64,000 bases of DNA from Desulfogranum marinum (GCF_016918565.1 NZ_JAFFQD010000006.1:1-64000), one strand, 5' to 3'; shown: positions 37,458-45,999, counted from the stretch's first letter. The notes: a model not told the origin generated them from the sequence alone. A program made the numbers and translations.

Positions 37458-38366
37458 ATGGCTGTACGTGTAGCAGAAGAATGGCTTCATTCGTGCTCCG
37501 GATGCGAGATCGCCATTCTCAATATAGGCGAGCCTCTGGTGGAGTTGCTTTCAAAACTTGAATTTGTCCATATCCCGGTACTGATGGACAATAAATATTT
37601 TGGCCAGCTCGGCGACAAGGAACACCTGGAAATACCCGAAGCAGACGTGGGTATTGTCTCCGGGGGGTGCGCCAATGAAGAGCACAAAGAAATACTTGAG
37701 GAAATGCGCAAAAAATGCAAGATCCTCATTGCTCTGGGCACCTGCGCCACCCACGGCGGGTTGCCCGCTCTCATCAATAGCTGGGGCACGGAGGCTGCAT
37801 TTGACGAAGCCTTTAGCACCACCACCACCGATGAAGGTGCACAGGTACCGACCCAGGGCGTGCCCAAACCACTGGACAGGGTCTACGCCCTAGACGAAAT
37901 AGTGGATATCGATCTTCTGGTTCCTGGATGTCCGCCCAATCCGGCCCACATTGCCGGCGCTATTACAGCACTTCTGGAAGGCAAAGAGGTGCAGCTGCCA
38001 ACCAAAAGTGTCTGTGATACCTGCCCAACCATCAGAAAAGGCAAGGGTGATATCAAGGAAGTGAAACGTTTTACAACCAACGCAGCATTTGACCCTGAAA
38101 AAGGGGTTGAAGAAATGCAGTGCCTGCTCGAACAGGGGTTCATGTGCATGGGGCCGGTAACAGCAGCAGGTTGTGCCAAAAGAGGCGCTCCCAGTTGCAT
38201 AAGCGCACGGGTTCCGTGCCGGGGCTGTTACGGTCCTGTCCTCAATAAGGGCAACCAGATGCTGGACATGATGAATGCTCTTGCCAGTAACGGCATCGAC
38301 TTTACCTCTGTTGTTGACCGCAAGAACCTGCTCAGGTTCTCCGGTGCACATAACAAGCTCAGATAA
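37458..38366 (+). CDS. mvhG: F420-non-reducing-type hydrogenase small subunit
   Basis: A 302-residue hydrogenase small subunit of the Mvh/Vhu class, carrying iron-sulfur clusters from the active site to MvhD. The proximal cluster cysteines are in HSCSGCEIAI and ALGTCATHGG, with LVPGCPPNPAHIAGAI further on; C-terminal cysteines (GFMCMGPVTAAGC, ARVPCRGCYGP) bind further clusters. There is no Tat signal, so the complex is cytoplasmic, as expected for Hdr-linked enzymes. AAGGAGG precedes the ATG. It lies between mvhD and mvhA and contains no UGA of its own. Confidence 0.95.
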   Translation: MAVRVAEEWLHSCSGCEIAILNIGEPLVELLSKLEFVHIPVLMDNKYFGQLGDKEHLEIPEADVGIVSGGCANEEHKEILEEMRKKCKILIALGTCATHGGLPALINSWGTEAAFDEAFSTTTTDEGAQVPTQGVPKPLDRVYALDEIVDIDLLVPGCPPNPAHIAGAITALLEGKEVQLPTKSVCDTCPTIRKGKGDIKEVKRFTTNAAFDPEKGVEEMQCLLEQGFMCMGPVTAAGCAKRGAPSCISARVPCRGCYGPVLNKGNQMLDMMNALASNGIDFTSVVDRKNLLRFSGAHNKLR

Positions 38367-38380
38367 CAGGTGATAATACC

Positions 38381-39832
38381 ATGGGAAAAGTAATTAATAT
38401 TCAACCTGTCACCAGGATCGAGGGGCATGCTTCCATTGCCATCGAGCTTGATGACAACGGTAACGTCAGTGATGCCAAGATGCATCTGATGTCGTTGCGA
38501 GGGTTTGAAAAATTTGTCCAAGGGCGACCCGCTGAAGAGGTCCCGCGGATTGTTAATCGTATCTGCGGCATCTGCCCCTGGATGCACCATTTGGCCTCCA
38601 ACAAGGCTGTAGACGGTTGTTTTGGCGTAACCCCATCCCCAACCGGGCACAAGCTGCGGGAACTTTGCCAAACAATGGCTCACATCAACGACAAAATCCT
38701 CCATTTCTTTTTTCTCGCTGCTCCCGACTTTGTGATCGGGCCCGACAGTGACTACTCTGTTCGAAATGTAATGGGTATTGTCAAGCAGGCACCGGAACTG
38801 GCTACTCAGGTCGTGCGGATGCGTCAGCTAGGGCAGATGATGATCGACAAATTTGCAGGCAAGGCAATTCACCCGATTGCAGCGGTTACCGGCGGCTTTG
38901 CCAAGCCTATGCTTGAAAGTGAGCGTCAGGAAATGCTTCGGGACTGCCGGACCCTGCTTGATTTCTCCTGTTTCGCACTCGACTTTGCAAAAGACAATGT
39001 CTTTAGCAAGTATATGGATGCGATTCAGCAGTTAGGAGTGATCAACACCGGTTTTCTCGGCACAGTGGATGAACAAGGCGGACTCAACATCTATGACGGT
39101 AAGCTTCGCCTGATGCGTGCAACCGGCGAGTACACGGACTTCCCTGTCGAAGAGTACACCGATTATCTTGGTGAACATGTTGAGCCTTGGTCCTACGCGA
39201 AGATGCCGTATGCAAAGACCTGGGACGAAGGTTTTTCCATGGATCTGGACGCACCAAAGGGGATTTACCGAGCCAATACCCTTGCCCGTCTCAATGTCTG
39301 CGATCATATCGGTACTCCCAAAGCACAGGCGGCGCTTGAAGAATTCAGGACCTCCTTCGGTCGGTACCCGCAGTACACGCTGCTCTACCATTACGCCCGT
39401 TTGATTGAATTAATCTATGCATGCGAACGATCGCTGGAACTGCTCAGCGACACCAGCATTACCGACACCCATGTCCGTAATGAAGTGGAACCAAAAGCAG
39501 GAAGGGGAGTGGGTATGGTGGAAGCACCACGCGGCACTCTGATCCATGATTATGAAACCGATGACAATGGTTGTATAGTAAAAGCAAACATGATTGTCGG
39601 CACCACCCATAATGTGGCGCCCATGAACATGAGCGTTAAGCAGGCAGCAACCACACTTATTAAAGATGGTGTGTATGACGAGGGACTACTGAACAAAGTA
39701 GAAATGGCGGTGCGCGCCTACGACCCATGAATTTCGTGCGCGACACACCACCTGGATGGTGGTACACCAATGTCTGTTACAATCGTTAACGCCAAAGGCG
39801 AAGAATTGGCTAACCTGTCAAACATGGAATAA
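38381..39832 (+). CDS. mvhA: [NiFeSe] hydrogenase large subunit, Mvh type
   Basis: Read through UGA at 39728-39730 this is a 483-residue large subunit with selenocysteine at position 450 as a nickel ligand. The N-terminal motif is RICGICPWMHH; the C-terminal motif reads DP-U-ISCATH instead of DPCxxCxxH. Residues 457-483 (HLDGGTPMSV onward) form the tail that a maturation protease should remove after H456; such a protease is encoded at the start of the operon. The apparent stop at UGA would delete two nickel ligands and the tail, so readthrough is needed for function. Cytoplasmic; partner of MvhG and MvhD. Confidence 0.96.
39747..39763 (+). promoter_or_regulatory. bacterial SECIS-like hairpin in mvhA
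   Basis: ACCACC, loop TGGAT, GGTGGT form a perfect 6-bp stem starting its loop 22 nt after the UGA. Loop and spacing are the same as in mvhD. Confidence 0.82.
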
Positions 39833-39838
39833 GAATCG

Positions 39839-39900
39839 GGGCTGCCTCGGCAGCCCTCTTATACCAGCGTACCTATTCAGGAGCACTCCCAAATAGGTAC
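39839..39900 (+). other. two intercistronic hairpins after mvhA
   Basis: The first is GGGCTGC, CTCG, GCAGCCC at 39839-39856 followed by TCTTAT; the second is GTACCTATT / AATAGGTAC at 39869-39900, a perfect 9-bp stem. The first may attenuate or terminate transcription or protect the mvhA message; the second lies just before the ribosome-binding site of the next gene. Confidence 0.6.
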
Positions 39901-39922
39901 GTACCAACAAAGGAGATGCCTG

Positions 39923-40186
39923 ATGAGCGAACCAAAAGCAAAAAAACAGCGCCGAGTGGTTCGGGCAACCGCCCCGGATACGGCCTGTGGAGATGTCGGC
40001 CATATGACTGTGGATGAACTCGTAGCCATTGCCGCTGACTCTGACTTTGAAATTAACTGCCCTGCATGCGGACAAATTCATCTCAGCAGGGAAGAAATTG
40101 AAGAGATCGAAAAAGAAAAATTTACCGACACCGAAGAATACAAGGAAACAGTACGCCAGGCAGAAGCACCCGGCAAATGCTGCTAG
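39923..40186 (+). CDS. small cysteine-containing protein of the hydrogenase operon
   Basis: An 87-residue acidic protein with a basic N-terminal tail (KAKKQRRVVR). It contains DTACGDVGHMT, a possible metal knuckle INCPACGQIHLS, a charged helix (REEIEEIEKEKF) and a C-terminal GKCC. AAAGGAGA six bases before the ATG is a good ribosome-binding site. It is the last gene of the operon, after mvhA. I do not recognise the family; a zinc or nickel-binding accessory or regulatory role would fit the motif but is only inference. Confidence 0.72.
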   Translation: MSEPKAKKQRRVVRATAPDTACGDVGHMTVDELVAIAADSDFEINCPACGQIHLSREEIEEIEKEKFTDTEEYKETVRQAEAPGKCC

Positions 40187-40306
40187 CCCGAATTCTCATG
40201 AACTTTTTGATTTCAAACTCAAATAATTGATATTATTGCTCAAAAAGTAATTGTATAATTAACAGTCTGTTTTTCGTTTTCAATCAAAAAGTTCCCCCTT
40301 CGGGTC
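40187..40306 (+). repeat. 120-bp palindromic dispersed repeat, copy 1
   Basis: It starts CCCGAA and ends TTCGGG-TC, with inner arms GAACTTTTTGATT and AATCAAAAAGTTC that are also inverted. About 90 percent identical to the copy at 55460-55580; the right 50 bases are nearly identical. It begins one base after the stop codon of the small hydrogenase-operon gene. No coding capacity. Confidence 0.85.
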
Positions 40307-40343
40307 TAAAAGCCTGTAACCGATTTTCTTTGGTTATATACCG

Positions 40344-40374
40344 GGCACAACATCTCGACAAAAGATGTTGTGCC
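40344..40374 (+). terminator. hairpin between convergent operons
   Basis: GGCACAACATCT and AGATGTTGTGCC form a perfect 12-bp stem with a 7-nt loop. It lies between the hydrogenase operon and the convergent dehydrogenase-cobT gene. The T-tract is poor on both sides, so it may act as a weak bidirectional terminator or mRNA end. Confidence 0.6.
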
Positions 40375-42474
40375 TTATAGTTGTGCATCAATTCCTGCTT
40401 CCGTAAAAGAAGCCATATCGCACATCACCCTTGCTGCCAATTCTGCTATGTGCATGGTCATGGCTGCCCCGGTCCCCTCCCCAAGCCGCATATTCATATC
40501 CAAGACCGGCTCTAGCCCCATGAACTCCAGTGCGGCTTGCTGCCCCTGTTCAACCGATTTATGCCCGGCAACAAGATAGCCCCCCACCTCGGGACAAAGC
40601 AGATAGGCAAGCAGCCCTGCTGCCGTAGAAATAATACCATCCAAAACCACACAAGAGCCATTGCCTGCTGCGGCTAAGACTGCTCCGCAGATACCACCTA
40701 GTTCAAACCCGCCTACCTTGGAAAGAATCTCAAGCCCGTCCGCAGGATTGGGTCGATGCAGTGAAAGCGCTTTCTCAAGAATCTCGATCTTTCGCTGCAG
40801 GCCTTCATTATCAACCCCGGTTCCCCTTCCTGCAAGCTGTGCGGGAGCTATTCCGGTAACCGCACTGATAACTGCAGTGGCAGCGGTTGTATTACCGATG
40901 CCCATTTCTCCCAGACCGATAATTTCCATCTTAGAGGCCTCTCTGCGGGGGCCTATAACCTGCGCCCCATAGTCGATGGACAACAGCGCTTCATCCTTAC
41001 TCATGGCTTGTTCAATGGCAAAATTGCGGGTGCCGGCCGCCACTTTTTTGTCAATCAACAAGGGATGGGAAGCAAAGGAACCCTTGACCCCCATATCGAC
41101 CACCGTCAAATCGATATCATAAAAATTGCAAAAAACATTAATTGCCGCTCCACCAGCCAAGAAATTCTCCACCATTTGCACTGTCACTTTGCTCGGATAG
41201 GCCGATACCCCCTCTTCGACAATGCCGTGATCACCGGCAAAAACAAACATTCGTCGCTGTTGTATCGCCGGCTGCAATGAGTGCTGCATCACGCTTAACG
41301 CAACTGCCAGGGGTTCTATTCGCCCCAAGGCGCCAAGTGGTTTGGTCTTGAGATCGATCTTCTTTTCTGCAGACCGGCGCATATCCTCGGCAACGGGCCT
41401 AACCTTTTCAACCAGTAATTTGAGCTGAGCGGGCACCGTCGTACGGGGACGTCTGACAGTACGCTCCACTGCAGCTGGAGCAGGCTTTTGCCCCACAGAC
41501 ACGGACTGGTTGAAATCAATAATATATTTAAAGGACCTGCCGCTGAGCACTTCAGGCATCAGCGATGGTACCGTTTCCGGGAAAACAATGGCCTCAACCA
41601 GGCCGGCAAGTTGGGATTGGTGGGAGGCACAAAAGGCAACGGCTTTGACAACATGCTCTCGACGTGGACCATAGGAGCCGAATACCTCCAATTCTTTGTA
41701 GTGGATCAGGTTAAGGAGATTAAACCCTATTTCTTCCTTTTTGCTCACACCTGAAAAATAGGCGAGCCGGCCGCCTTTGCGCAGTTTTGTCAGACAAAGA
41801 CTAAAGGCCACGCTACTGTCACAGGCATTAATACCGCAGTCAAAGTCGCTCTCCACGGTCTCCTTACAGATCCGGATGGATGTATTCTCGATCAACGGTT
41901 GCGCCTTGGCTATTTTCTCGGCACTGCGCTCAACCACCACCGGCGCAGCACCCATTGCACGAGCCACCACAGCAGCCAAGAGGCCAAGAACACCGCCGCC
42001 ATAAATAATGACTTTGCTGCCCCGGCCTATGGACAAATTTGCAAAACCATTAAAAATACAGGCAACCGGTTCAGCAAAACAATACAAATGGGGAGACCCT
42101 ATCACCGGCACGGGCACTAAACTTGCCTTTGGGACGACGACTGTATCGGCAAAGCCGCCATCATGATGAAACCCGGTAATACGCATTGCATCGCATAAAT
42201 TTTCCCGGTCATGTTCGCAATACCAGCATGTACCGCATGCTTGCCCCGGCCACACCGTGTACCAATCGCCACTCTTTGCTTCAATGCCAACCAGCTCATG
42301 ACCAAGTACCCTGGGGAGGACGAGATCCCGATGGCCTTGCTCCCACATTTTTGCATCTGTACGGCATATGGCACAGTAACAGACCTTGAGTCGTACATTG
42401 CCGCTATCGCAGGGTGAATCTATGTCAACATGCTCAGGTTGAAGCTTTCCGGGACCGAGGAGAGAGAGTTTCAT
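40375..42474 (-). CDS. zinc-dependent dehydrogenase-CobT fusion protein
   Basis: A 699-residue two-domain protein. Residues 1-335 are a medium-chain alcohol-dehydrogenase domain: catalytic zinc region CYCAICRTDAKMW and GHELVG, structural-zinc cysteines CGTCWYCEHDRENLC, Rossmann loop IIYGGGVLGLLAA. A linker follows to about 350. Residues 350-699 are CobT (FVFAGDHGIVEEGVSAYPSK, LGEMGIGNTTAATAV, and the catalytic glutamate in RLGEGTGAAM), which transfers phosphoribose to the cobalamin lower-ligand base. The start overlaps the preceding stop as TAATG. No frameshift separates the domains, so this is a true fusion. It lies in an operon under a cobalamin riboswitch, supporting a B12 role. The dehydrogenase substrate is unknown. 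Confidence 0.93.
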   Translation of the reverse strand: MKLSLLGPGKLQPEHVDIDSPCDSGNVRLKVCYCAICRTDAKMWEQGHRDLVLPRVLGHELVGIEAKSGDWYTVWPGQACGTCWYCEHDRENLCDAMRITGFHHDGGFADTVVVPKASLVPVPVIGSPHLYCFAEPVACIFNGFANLSIGRGSKVIIYGGGVLGLLAAVVARAMGAAPVVVERSAEKIAKAQPLIENTSIRICKETVESDFDCGINACDSSVAFSLCLTKLRKGGRLAYFSGVSKKEEIGFNLLNLIHYKELEVFGSYGPRREHVVKAVAFCASHQSQLAGLVEAIVFPETVPSLMPEVLSGRSFKYIIDFNQSVSVGQKPAPAAVERTVRRPRTTVPAQLKLLVEKVRPVAEDMRRSAEKKIDLKTKPLGALGRIEPLAVALSVMQHSLQPAIQQRRMFVFAGDHGIVEEGVSAYPSKVTVQMVENFLAGGAAINVFCNFYDIDLTVVDMGVKGSFASHPLLIDKKVAAGTRNFAIEQAMSKDEALLSIDYGAQVIGPRREASKMEIIGLGEMGIGNTTAATAVISAVTGIAPAQLAGRGTGVDNEGLQRKIEILEKALSLHRPNPADGLEILSKVGGFELGGICGAVLAAAGNGSCVVLDGIISTAAGLLAYLLCPEVGGYLVAGHKSVEQGQQAALEFMGLEPVLDMNMRLGEGTGAAMTMHIAELAARVMCDMASFTEAGIDAQL

Positions 42475-42698
42475 TATTCGCGACCAGCCTGTTCGGTAAA
42501 GGGTTGTTCGGTAAGGGTCAGGATAAAGATAGCGGCTTCACTGATGCCGTCGTCTTGCAGCTGTTGATGCAGTTGTTTTACCTTGTCCAGACAATCCATG
42601 GGATAAACGCTGGCCTTTTGCAGGGAGCATCGGGTGTACTCGGTGTCGGTAAAACGAAAATACTCAGTGCCTGATTTAAGAATAAAGAGCTGCTGCAT
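42474..42698 (-). CDS. 74-residue protein in the cobalamin-riboswitch operon
   Basis: A small soluble protein, starting MQQLFILKSGTEYFRFTD and ending at a TAA that overlaps the ATG of the fusion gene (TAATG). It begins two bases after the TrpD-like gene stops. Tight spacing on both sides argues that it is a real, coupled gene. The sequence has a beta-rich start and an amphipathic helix (DCLDKVKQLHQQLQDDGIS). No family is recognised. Confidence 0.7.
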   Translation of the reverse strand: MQQLFILKSGTEYFRFTDTEYTRCSLQKASVYPMDCLDKVKQLHQQLQDDGISEAAIFILTLTEQPFTEQAGRE

Positions 42699-42700
42699 GG

Positions 42701-43807
42701 CTATACCTGTTGTATCAGAGCATCCAATTTCGCTACTCCCTTATCCGGATCACGATTCTGTTCAGCAACCCACCTGGTTAAAACGTCAATCGGTTGTCCA
42801 TCCTTCAAACATTCCCTGGCCATTGTCACCCCCTGCTCGATCGATGGTGCTTTACCGGTTAACTCAAACAGAAGACCACTGTTAAGCAGCACTGCATCTC
42901 TGCGTGCAGGATCACCTTTCCCATGCAGCAGTTCCACCATTTTCAGGGCTGCCTGATCCAAGTCTGGATCTGCAGCAAGAGCGTCTGGCCGATGCTGCTG
43001 TATCCCGCACTGCTCAGGGGTAAGGGTAAATTCACTAATTTCTCCATCAATAAGTCGTGCACCGTAGGTCGTACCGCACACCGAAGCCTCATCCATCCCC
43101 TTGTCACTCCCATCAATTCCGCCGTACACTACAGTGGCCTTTGTATAACCGATCGATTGCATGACCTTGGCAACCGGCAGAATCAAGTCCTTGGCATATA
43201 CGCCACGAACGGCCATCTTCGGCAAGGCAGGATTGGCCAGGGAGGCCGCAATATTTAAAGGTGAACCAAAATAGATCTGGGATAATATTCTTCCTAACGC
43301 CATAGGGTGAACCTTAGGACTCATGCCATTGAACAGGCCGACCCCGACCTTATCGATTGCATCTGCGACATAGGCGACATCACATTCTACGTCCACCCCC
43401 ATTGCCTCGGCAATATCTACGGTCCCGCAAGAGGACGTAATGCCCCGCGCACCATGGCGGGCGACGGTAATACCACCTGAGGCTGCAACCAGGGAGGCAG
43501 CAGTACTGATATTAAAAGTCTTATAGGTATCCATCCCTGTCCCGCAATTATCAACAACAGGCCCCTCTCCATGGAGTGAGACCTTTGTCGTATCCAGTTC
43601 ATAGATAGCCTTCCACCCGCCGGCAACTTCTTCGGCTGTCTCCCCTTTTGCAGTCAACGCCGCAAGAAACGCACCCTGCTGCATTTCACTAACGTCATTA
43701 TTTAACACCTGCCAAAAGGCATTACAGGCCTGTTCGGCATTCAAGCTCTCTCCCCGAATCAGACCGGTAATGACCTTTCCAAAATCCTTATTTAAGGCAA
43801 TATCCAT
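42701..43807 (-). CDS. TrpD-like phosphoribosyltransferase in a B12-regulated operon
   Basis: A 368-residue enzyme of the anthranilate phosphoribosyltransferase (TrpD) fold, preceded by a cobalamin riboswitch. The start at 43807 has GGGGGA upstream; an ATG at 43837 is rejected. The phosphoribosyl diphosphate loop reads CGTGMDTYKTFNISTAAS rather than the usual GTGGD; TrpD's KHGNR is RHGAR, and SSKSGSAD is SSCGTVD. No other trp gene is near. The riboswitch and the CobT partner suggest that this paralog acts on a corrinoid lower-ligand base or related substrate rather than anthranilate. Confidence 0.88.
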   Translation of the reverse strand: MDIALNKDFGKVITGLIRGESLNAEQACNAFWQVLNNDVSEMQQGAFLAALTAKGETAEEVAGGWKAIYELDTTKVSLHGEGPVVDNCGTGMDTYKTFNISTAASLVAASGGITVARHGARGITSSCGTVDIAEAMGVDVECDVAYVADAIDKVGVGLFNGMSPKVHPMALGRILSQIYFGSPLNIAASLANPALPKMAVRGVYAKDLILPVAKVMQSIGYTKATVVYGGIDGSDKGMDEASVCGTTYGARLIDGEISEFTLTPEQCGIQQHRPDALAADPDLDQAALKMVELLHGKGDPARRDAVLLNSGLLFELTGKAPSIEQGVTMARECLKDGQPIDVLTRWVAEQNRDPDKGVAKLDALIQQV

Positions 43808-43989
43808 AACCAGTTCCCCCTTCTGGTTGCAAATCACTGTATCTCGGTCAATGTTCTCACTACCTGACCGGGTAAAGAGGACAGCGACAGCAAAGACTCT
43901 TCAGCAAAATGCTGCATTAATGTTGTATAGAAATGATAAAACACAGGAATCCAGTGGTTGGCTGTGGTCACAGATCATACGTATCTGTG

Positions 43990-44195
43990 TATATTCAGGC
44001 AGGCTTTCTGACTCACGAAGTATACTGCAGAGGCGGCCTTCCCAGAGATTACTCACTCCAGTGACTCCCCTTACAGAGATGCACACCCGTCTTGCACGAG
44101 CAGCAGCCTCTACAGACTTCGAATACAGCAATGACTGGTTTGTGACGGATTCCCACCGTCTTTCCTTCTACCAAGTGGTATCAAACACCTGAATA
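43990..44195 (-). ncRNA. cobalamin riboswitch
   Basis: On the minus strand the order of conserved parts is right for a B12 element: a 5' AGGTGTTTGATACC arm, GACGGTGGGAATCCGTCAC, GTCACTGGAGTG, TGGGAAGGC, and the B12-box-like end GAGTCAGAAAGCCTGCC (plus positions 43998-44014). A 7-bp hairpin at 43969-43989 (CACAGAT/ATCTGTG) may belong to the expression platform. It lies about 180 bases upstream of the TrpD-like gene and should reduce expression of the three-gene operon when adenosylcobalamin is plentiful. Confidence 0.92.
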
Positions 44196-44263
44196 GCACT
44201 AGTATACAAAACTTCCTTTATTTATCAACGGCTATGGACAATATGAAGGGGGAGAGTATTACG

Positions 44264-44350
44264 ATGAGGACCATCTATGAAATCTATAAAAAGAAGCACC
44301 CTGACCAGGGGTGCTGGGCGAAAGGAGGCTCAGGGTGCTGTCTTCAATGA
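44264..44350 (+). CDS. 28-residue cysteine-rich peptide
   Basis: A very short open frame with an excellent ribosome-binding site (AGGGGGAGA, eight bases before the ATG). The peptide starts MRTIYEIYKKKHPDQ and ends GCWAKGGSGCCLQ, with three cysteines and a glycine-rich tail, before a TGA at 44348. The cysteine/glycine end recalls metal-binding or precursor peptides, but no family is recognised. It is divergent from the cobalamin riboswitch. The strong site and biased composition make it more likely real than chance, but it is unproven. Confidence 0.5.
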   Translation: MRTIYEIYKKKHPDQGCWAKGGSGCCLQ

Positions 44351-44781
44351 AGGAGAGATGAAGACATACAAAAGATAATTACTTCAAACCCGCTGTCAAC
44401 TGGCCAACTAATTATATTTATGTAGCCGTTGTATTGATCATGCGCCATCCTGGTCTATCGGTTGCTGACAAGGCAAAAAATTTTGCGCAGAGGGTGCCTT
44501 AAAAAAGGCAGCAAAGGAAGATGTACATTGTAACAATATCTTGTATTTTAAATGGGTAAGGAGCTCTTAACTAACCTCTTATAACAATTAATAATTGAAG
44601 ACCGCCTTGATTAAGTTTAAATCCTTCTTAAAAGTTATGAAGCAACCGGATACTGTAATTATTAGCGTAAAAAACAGTTCGATAAAAACAGGGGTAGCTC
44701 AACCATAGCGGTCGCCCCTTTATAAGCATACAATTACAAACAGAGTATACTACCACGCCCTTACCCTACAGGAGTGACTTT
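44351..44781. other. 430-bp region upstream of icd
   Basis: No further gene was seen. It has a small hairpin GCCTT-AAAA-AAGGC near 44497 and, just before icd, AGGGG / CCCCTT arms around 44691-44720. It presumably holds the icd promoter. Confidence 0.4.
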
Positions 44782-45999
44782 ATGGCAAAAATCAAAGTTA
44801 AAAATCCGATTGTTGAGCTTGACGGCGATGAAATGACCAGAATCATCTGGGATTTTATTAAACAAAAGCTGATTCTTCCTTACCTGGATGTGGATATTAA
44901 ATATTATGACCTCTCCATCCAAAAACGTGATGAAACCGACGACCAAATTACGGTTGACGCAGCCAACGCAATTAAAGAATACGGCGTTGGAGTAAAATGT
45001 GCTACGATCACCCCTGATGAAGCTCGGGTTGAAGAATTCGACCTCAAACAGATGTGGAAATCACCCAACGGTACCATCCGTAACATCATTGGCGGTACGG
45101 TCTTTCGGCAGCCCATCATCTGCAACAACATCCCCCGGCTTGTACCAGGATGGAAAAAGCCAATCGTTATAGGCAGACATGCCTTTGGCGATCAGTACCG
45201 CGCCACCGACTTTCTTGTTCCCGGTCCAGGGAAACTCACCATGAAATTTGAACCGGCAGACGGCAGCGCCCCAATTGAACATAAAGTGTTTGAATTTCCA
45301 GACAGCGGCTGCGCCATGGGGATGTATAACCTGGACGCATCCATCCGCGGTTTTGCCCGTTCCTGCATGAACTATGGGCTTAACCTGGGCTGGCCGGTAT
45401 ACCTCTCCACCAAGAACACCATCTTGAAAAAATACGATGGTCGTTTTAAAGATATTTTCCAGGAAGTCTACGAGCAGGAATTTGCCGAACAATTTCAGCA
45501 AGCCGGTATTACCTATGAGCATCGACTGATCGATGATATGGTTGCAGCCGCCCTCAAGTGGGAAGGTGGTTTTATATGGGCTTGTAAAAATTATGATGGC
45601 GATGTCCAGTCAGATACTGTTGCCCAGGGATTCGGCTCCCTTGGCCTCATGACCTCGGTCCTGATGACAGAAGATGGTAAAACCGTTGAAGCAGAAGCGG
45701 CCCACGGTACCGTCACCCGTCACTATCGTGAACACCAGAAAGGGAACAAGACCTCTACCAACCCTATTGCCTCCATCTTTGCCTGGACCCGCGGCCTGGC
45801 CTATCGCGGCAAATATGACGAAACTCCGGAGGTGATCCGATTTGCCGAAACGCTGGAAAAGGTATGTATCGACACAGTTGAATCCGGTGCCATGACCAAA
45901 GATTTAGCATTACTGGTTGGTGGCGATCAACCATTTCTCAGCACCGAGGAATTCCTCGCCAAACTCGACCAAAACCTGCAAGTCGCACTGCAAGATTAA
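44782..45999 (+). CDS. icd: NADP-dependent isocitrate dehydrogenase, eukaryotic-like type
   Basis: A 405-residue NADP isocitrate dehydrogenase of the dimeric, eukaryotic-like class. It starts [20 protein letters not shown], a hallmark of that class. Substrate and metal residues lie in [31 protein letters not shown] and [18 protein letters not shown]; the NADP site includes [15 protein letters not shown]. The length is as expected (about 400-410). AGGAGTG precedes the start. It oxidises isocitrate to 2-oxoglutarate, for biosynthesis or an oxidative TCA cycle. The gene is followed by a 19-bp-stem terminator. Confidence 0.97.
   Translation: MAKIKVKNPIVELDGDEMTRIIWDFIKQKLILPYLDVDIKYYDLSIQKRDETDDQITVDAANAIKEYGVGVKCATITPDEARVEEFDLKQMWKSPNGTIRNIIGGTVFRQPIICNNIPRLVPGWKKPIVIGRHAFGDQYRATDFLVPGPGKLTMKFEPADGSAPIEHKVFEFPDSGCAMGMYNLDASIRGFARSCMNYGLNLGWPVYLSTKNTILKKYDGRFKDIFQEVYEQEFAEQFQQAGITYEHRLIDDMVAAALKWEGGFIWACKNYDGDVQSDTVAQGFGSLGLMTSVLMTEDGKTVEAEAAHGTVTRHYREHQKGNKTSTNPIASIFAWTRGLAYRGKYDETPEVIRFAETLEKVCIDTVESGAMTKDLALLVGGDQPFLSTEEFLAKLDQNLQVALQD

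Noticed and set aside
44348-44350. UGA ending the 28-residue peptide as another selenocysteine codon
   Set aside because: The downstream frame (RRDEDIQK onward) has no resemblance to coding sequence and no suitable hairpin with a G-containing loop was seen.
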